Source of the DNA: Plazaster borealis
Lineage: Eukaryota; Echinodermata; Asteroidea; Forcipulatida; Labidiasteridae
Assembly: GCA_021014325.1 (NCBI GenBank)
Contig: CM037472.1
Location: 13,935,063-13,999,062 of the forward strand
Direction of reading: 5' to 3'
Length of the DNA stretch: 64,000 nucleotides
Below the pieces are notes generated by a model. That model saw only the letters and a program-made list of their open reading frames with translations. It made no database searches and was not told where the DNA came from. The translations under genes were made by a program, and so were the position numbers. Below are positions 59,922-64,000 of the stretch, one piece after another. Position 1 is the first letter of the stretch, and every line of letters begins with the position of its first letter.

Positions 59922-62900
59922 GAGCGGATAATAGTATGTCAAGACCAAACAAATCACATGGTAGCATAGTTATCAAAATATATTTGTTAATCCCTTATTA
60001 CTAGCAGCAATCTGCCCGTCTTTTTGTCCTTATTTATGGCCAATACTTGTTATAACAAGCACTCTACTTAGTTGGACAATGCCTTTCAAAGTCATTCAGC
60101 ATGACCAGTCTTTTATAGATGAAAAACCTCCCTTGTCAAGTGCTGGTTAGCGTGATTAGTTGTCCATATGAGACTTGTTGGGCCAATTCTGTTGGTAAGA
60201 CATTGCGTGACACGCGTGCGTATCTGCTGCAAACCCAACGTTTTTGATACCTCCAGCTCCAAAGCTGGCGTACGAGGGGGTGTAATTTTACCAAAAATTT
60301 CAAATTTCAGTGTTCAAAAGCATTTATTATGACAAAAACTTTTAATTCTGAGAAGACCTCGAGTTCACTGATTAAACTTTTCTTGCATAAATGAAAGAAA
60401 AAGTAGCTCAATGCAACTCTATGGGCTTCTGGTAAGCAGTAGAGCCAGTTTGTGTGAAGTGGGCGTGGCTTACAGTGGAATTACATCACACTTGCGAGCA
60501 GGGGTAGCCCTGATATATCAAGTGATTATCTTGCAATGAGCGAGTGATATATTTCATATATTGTATTTCATAAGGAGGTTGGCTTGGATCTATTTCCTTC
60601 CTCCATGCTTGTATTGACCAATCTGGCGGACATTTCGGCCGATATGCAAAAAATATATATATTTATGTACTTTTTTTTCTTTAACAAAAAACATCAGGAG
60701 AAAACAATATAGAATGCTCCAGATTGCACAGTAGGGCTTTTAAATTTTAAAACCAAGATAAACACCAAGTAGAAAACATTCCAAAGACCTTGTTTCAAAT
60801 TCAGGGTGCTTCATCCAAACTTTCAAAATTTGGGTCCAGAATGCCCCACAGTTTTGAAAAAAACCTGGGGAGAACCCTGAGTTGTGTTGTCATTTACTCA
60901 TGGTTTTGTTTGTTTGTAGAACTTCACAAACAGATAAGCCTCATGAGCTTTGAGCTGGCAACAGCCAATCTCTCTCATGCAAACATTGCTTTGTTTACTG
61001 TATGTGGTTATGAACTGCACAGAGGAATCAGTTGCAGTTCAGTTATTGAGTGTCAAGAATTGATATCAGCCATCAGCTTCAAACTTGAACCTACAGATAC
61101 CTAACATGTAGCTACAACCAATGAAACCACCAGGACCCCATGCAGTCTACCACTTACCACAGTGCCCTTTATATCACCCCTTGCTGTGTGAAAGACTCTA
61201 ATCAAGTTGAACATAAGGCCATTATCTGCTGCCTTGTATTAATATTGTTTCCACACGCGCTATTGTTAGCGATGATTCTAGAAGTTGCCATAACGATGAG
61301 TGTGCTAATTAGCCGTTTCTAAGACGCAGACTTTGTACTTGAGGAAAACAGGTCATGCGTGCCGAGGTGTGATCACTTTGCGCCTCGTATACCTCAGCTG
61401 TACGCTGAAAGCATAGTCTGAAGGATTGTCCAAGGTGAAGCAGTTAAGCATCCTCATACATGTAGTCATTTACCCAGGATAGTCATTTGCTGGAAGGTCA
61501 TGGTGTTTTATAAAGGCAACACGATTTTCTTTCTCTGTGGTTTTGGCGCACTATACTTGATCTACTTTCATACCTAATGTACCTTCGTCTTTGCAATGAC
61601 CTCAGAAGACAAAAGATGAAGAAATGTGATATTTTAGGTGTGGAAAATATAGAAAGCTGATTGGGTGTGCTTCGGCAGGCTTCCAATATTCCAATACAAA
61701 TTTAAATTTTCCCCATAGAAGTACCCCTTACCAGGGGAAAATTGTGCTGTGCCCCTTCAAGAGAAGGGCTGGGTTCTATGTGCCTGGTGGAAGAAGGGTG
61801 TACGCCCTTCTTTGGGGCACACAATGAAATATCTTGGCGGCGTTGCTTGAGGTATTGTATGTTACATAACTGTGTAGGGCACGATGGTACGATTCATAAT
61901 CATATTAGCTAATATAATGTAATGCATCATTAACAAATGTATCATTGATGATAAACAACATTTAACTATGCCCTTTGTCGCTTTATAGTAAAGCTGAATT
62001 GCACTCCATAAATCTGAGTTTGTACAATAACAACAAACAAACTAAACAACAACAAAATAGTTTGGGTATCAACTAAACACACCTAGAAATAACTATCAGT
62101 CAGGCTGTGTAAAATTTCAGTCCGAAGAAGCACATCAACATCGATAGACAAATAATAGCAGCAGCCTCTACACCAACAAAATTTCATGACAGTTTGCTGT
62201 GGTGAAATTAAACATTCCCTGGAAACTTGGTCTCAGAAACTTGGTTTCAGAAACTTTGATCAACTTGTATTCAGAACACAATCCAAATTGTTTGCATGTC
62301 CTGGAGAAATATGAACAATACTTTTCATCCGGTAAAACGTGATAAATTGAGTTGAGACTGTTTAATTTATAGGTCCCAAGTGAGCATCTACCCCCATTTC
62401 ATTAATACGTGCGACCGGTTTAATCGAGTGTTCCTCCCCGACCATAACTCGCCCAATCATAATTATTGTGATAGATGACTGAAATCAGGTTCCTTTAATT
62501 TGTCACTACTGCCACAACCGAGTCCGGGAGACCCCGATTGGTTTTCAGCCAGTTTAAGATTCTGTGTTAGTATCGGATGTCATGTGAACAGGGAGTTATG
62601 TGACGGCAGGGTCTCCATCATTGTCGCGGTGAATGTGTAAAAATATCGGTCATCAAAAACTTCTCTATTATTAATGCCACTCCGTTCTTATTCAGTTACA
62701 AAAACCCAATGTGTTTTTACGATAAATCAAATTTTGCGATTAATCACATTTTTTTATTTTGCGGCAAGAGTACTTGCATGTGGTACAGTGGACTACCCAG
62801 TCATGTTTCTTTCACAGTACCGCATTTGGAATCTCTTTCATAGTCCCTACTCTCAGCAGATATCATTTTGTGTCCGGCAATTTTTGTTATTCTGTTTTAA

Positions 62901-63120
62901 TCCTCCCCCCCCAAAAAAAGAAGAAAGAAAGTAGAGTTTGAAACTTTGCATGAGGGAGTACAGCCTAGTAGGGTTAACAAGTACAGCATGGGAAATAAAG
63001 TATCTGGAATAAGCTGAGGTTGTACTGAAAAGAACCAGTGGTGCAAGAAATCCTGTAGAGAACACTTGCAGTAAAATAGTAGTAGTAGAATGCAAGAGGT
63101 CGTCTTCAGCTGACGCCATC
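59922..63120. other. Non-coding DNA
   Basis: No gene recognised. A repeat-free, CpG-richer patch at 62380-62660 may be regulatory. Short C and A runs lie near 62905. Confidence 0.45.
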
Positions 63121-63276
63121 TCAGGTACCTCTGATGGTCGCTTTCCACACATCCTGGTCCAGCATTAGCCTCATCAGCTCAGTGGTTTCTTGTTGCGCTG
63201 CGTCCTTCAGCTGGTTGATAAAGGTGAGTCTCCTCCTGCTCCTAGCTCCTAGTTCCAGTGACCTGTTACCACAGCA
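63121..63276 (-). pseudogene. LINE-type retrotransposon C-terminal relic
   Basis: The minus-strand frame reads RRRLTFINQLKDAAQ, then LMRLMLDQDVWKATIRGT and a stop (TGA at 63121-63123). This resembles the C-terminal end of non-LTR retrotransposon endonuclease/reverse-transcriptase polyproteins, where a basic RRR-TF-QL segment precedes a DR-xW-x(3)-IR tail. The frame is closed by TAG at 63277-63279, leaving 51 codons, so it is a 5'-truncated dead copy. Family assignment is by eye. Confidence 0.5.
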
Positions 63277-63358
63277 CTAGCGAGCACACAGCTAGCTCAT
63301 GGATGACACAGCACGCAGTGGCCAGCCAGCCTCATCCTCTGCTCACTGTTTCTGGTTC

Positions 63359-63415
63359 AGGGTTTCACTGATTCAGGGTTTCACTGATTCAGGGTTTCAC
63401 TGATTCAGGGTTTCC
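63359..63415. repeat. 16-bp tandem repeat
   Basis: The unit GGGTTTCACTGATTCA occurs three times, followed by a partial fourth. Confidence 0.85.
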
Positions 63416-64000
63416 CTTGGTCTAAACAAACTACATTATGTACAGTACAGCAAGAAAAACCTAAATCATGGCGTAATGGTCTTGAATCCTCAATCAAATC
63501 ATTCTAACCAAACTAAAGGTGGGATGAAAAGCTACTCTGGTACCTATTAGGTATATTTAGAATCAATATACATGATTGGTAGTAAACATATCATCACTGA
63601 CGCCACGAACTGACACATTGTGTATAAACCACTTTTTTCAGTTGTCAGTTTTTTACATTCTTATCAAATATTCGTCAAGGCCAACAGTTTTATGAAGTGT
63701 CAACGCTTCAAGAGCTTTGCTTTTTTTTATTACGATAATTATACATTGCAACCTTTGCACTGAAATTGACAATTTTTGTTTTTACAAACTTATGCACAGG
63801 TTCCAATTACCATTGTAATGCAGGGCGCGCACTCGCTCAAATGTGAACAAAAAACATTTTAATGAACTGATACGAACCTTTTGTGTGGCGTGCACACGCT
63901 GACCTCCGTTTTCATGAAGCGACACACAAGTAATTATTATTACTATATATTTCTGGTAGTGAAACCAAGGATGCCTCATAAGTAAACTTAATCACTTTAG
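63416..64000. other. AT-rich non-coding DNA to window end
   Basis: No exon or repeat recognised. Confidence 0.5.

Overview
This is 64 kb of AT-rich, repeat-dense animal nuclear DNA. It has GT-AG introns, tRNA-derived SINEs, short inverted-repeat (MITE-like) DNA transposons, micro- and minisatellites and no operon structure. The repeat families look like ones I associate with echinoderm, especially sea-star, genomes. That assignment comes from memory and is an inference.

Only one protein-coding gene can be read with confidence. It lies on the + strand. Six exons at 7261-7328, 9050-9174, 10536-10586, 11127-11278, 14409-14477 and 19708-19806 join in frame across five introns, with matching phases at every junction. 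They encode the first 188 residues of a CMGC-type (DYRK/HIPK/CLK/SRPK-like) protein kinase. The N-lobe is visible: a Gly-rich loop with an altered third position, the VAIK lysine, and a hinge with a Phe gatekeeper. I found no catalytic-loop (HxDxKPEN) or DFG exon in the remaining 44 kb. Either the C-lobe lies beyond the window or I missed short exons.

Layout: 1-5.4 kb is AT-rich non-coding DNA with a TTAA-flanked MITE and a SINE. 5.4-7.26 kb is the GC-richer upstream and promoter region. 7.26-19.8 kb holds the six exons, with TEs in the introns. 19.8-64 kb reads as a very long intron or intergenic DNA. It holds a 415-bp tandem duplication (25.1-26.0 kb), a CCAAT/octamer cluster (27.57-27.66 kb), a triplicated unit (33.0-33.5 kb), a full-length tRNA-type SINE (35.5-35.9 kb), a 297-bp inverted-repeat element (36.3 kb), an inverted-repeat element with filler copied from its flank (44.4-44.8 kb), a 118-126-bp minisatellite whose units each carry a CCAAT box (47.1-48.5 kb), a 712-bp inverted-repeat element (59.2-59.9 kb) and a LINE C-terminal relic (63.1-63.3 kb).

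I see no tRNA, rRNA, CRISPR array or prokaryote-type system. Nothing here amounts to a new multi-gene system. The most useful leads are the unusual kinase, its TISU/YY1-like start, the transposon repair scar and nested insertions, and the CCAAT minisatellite.
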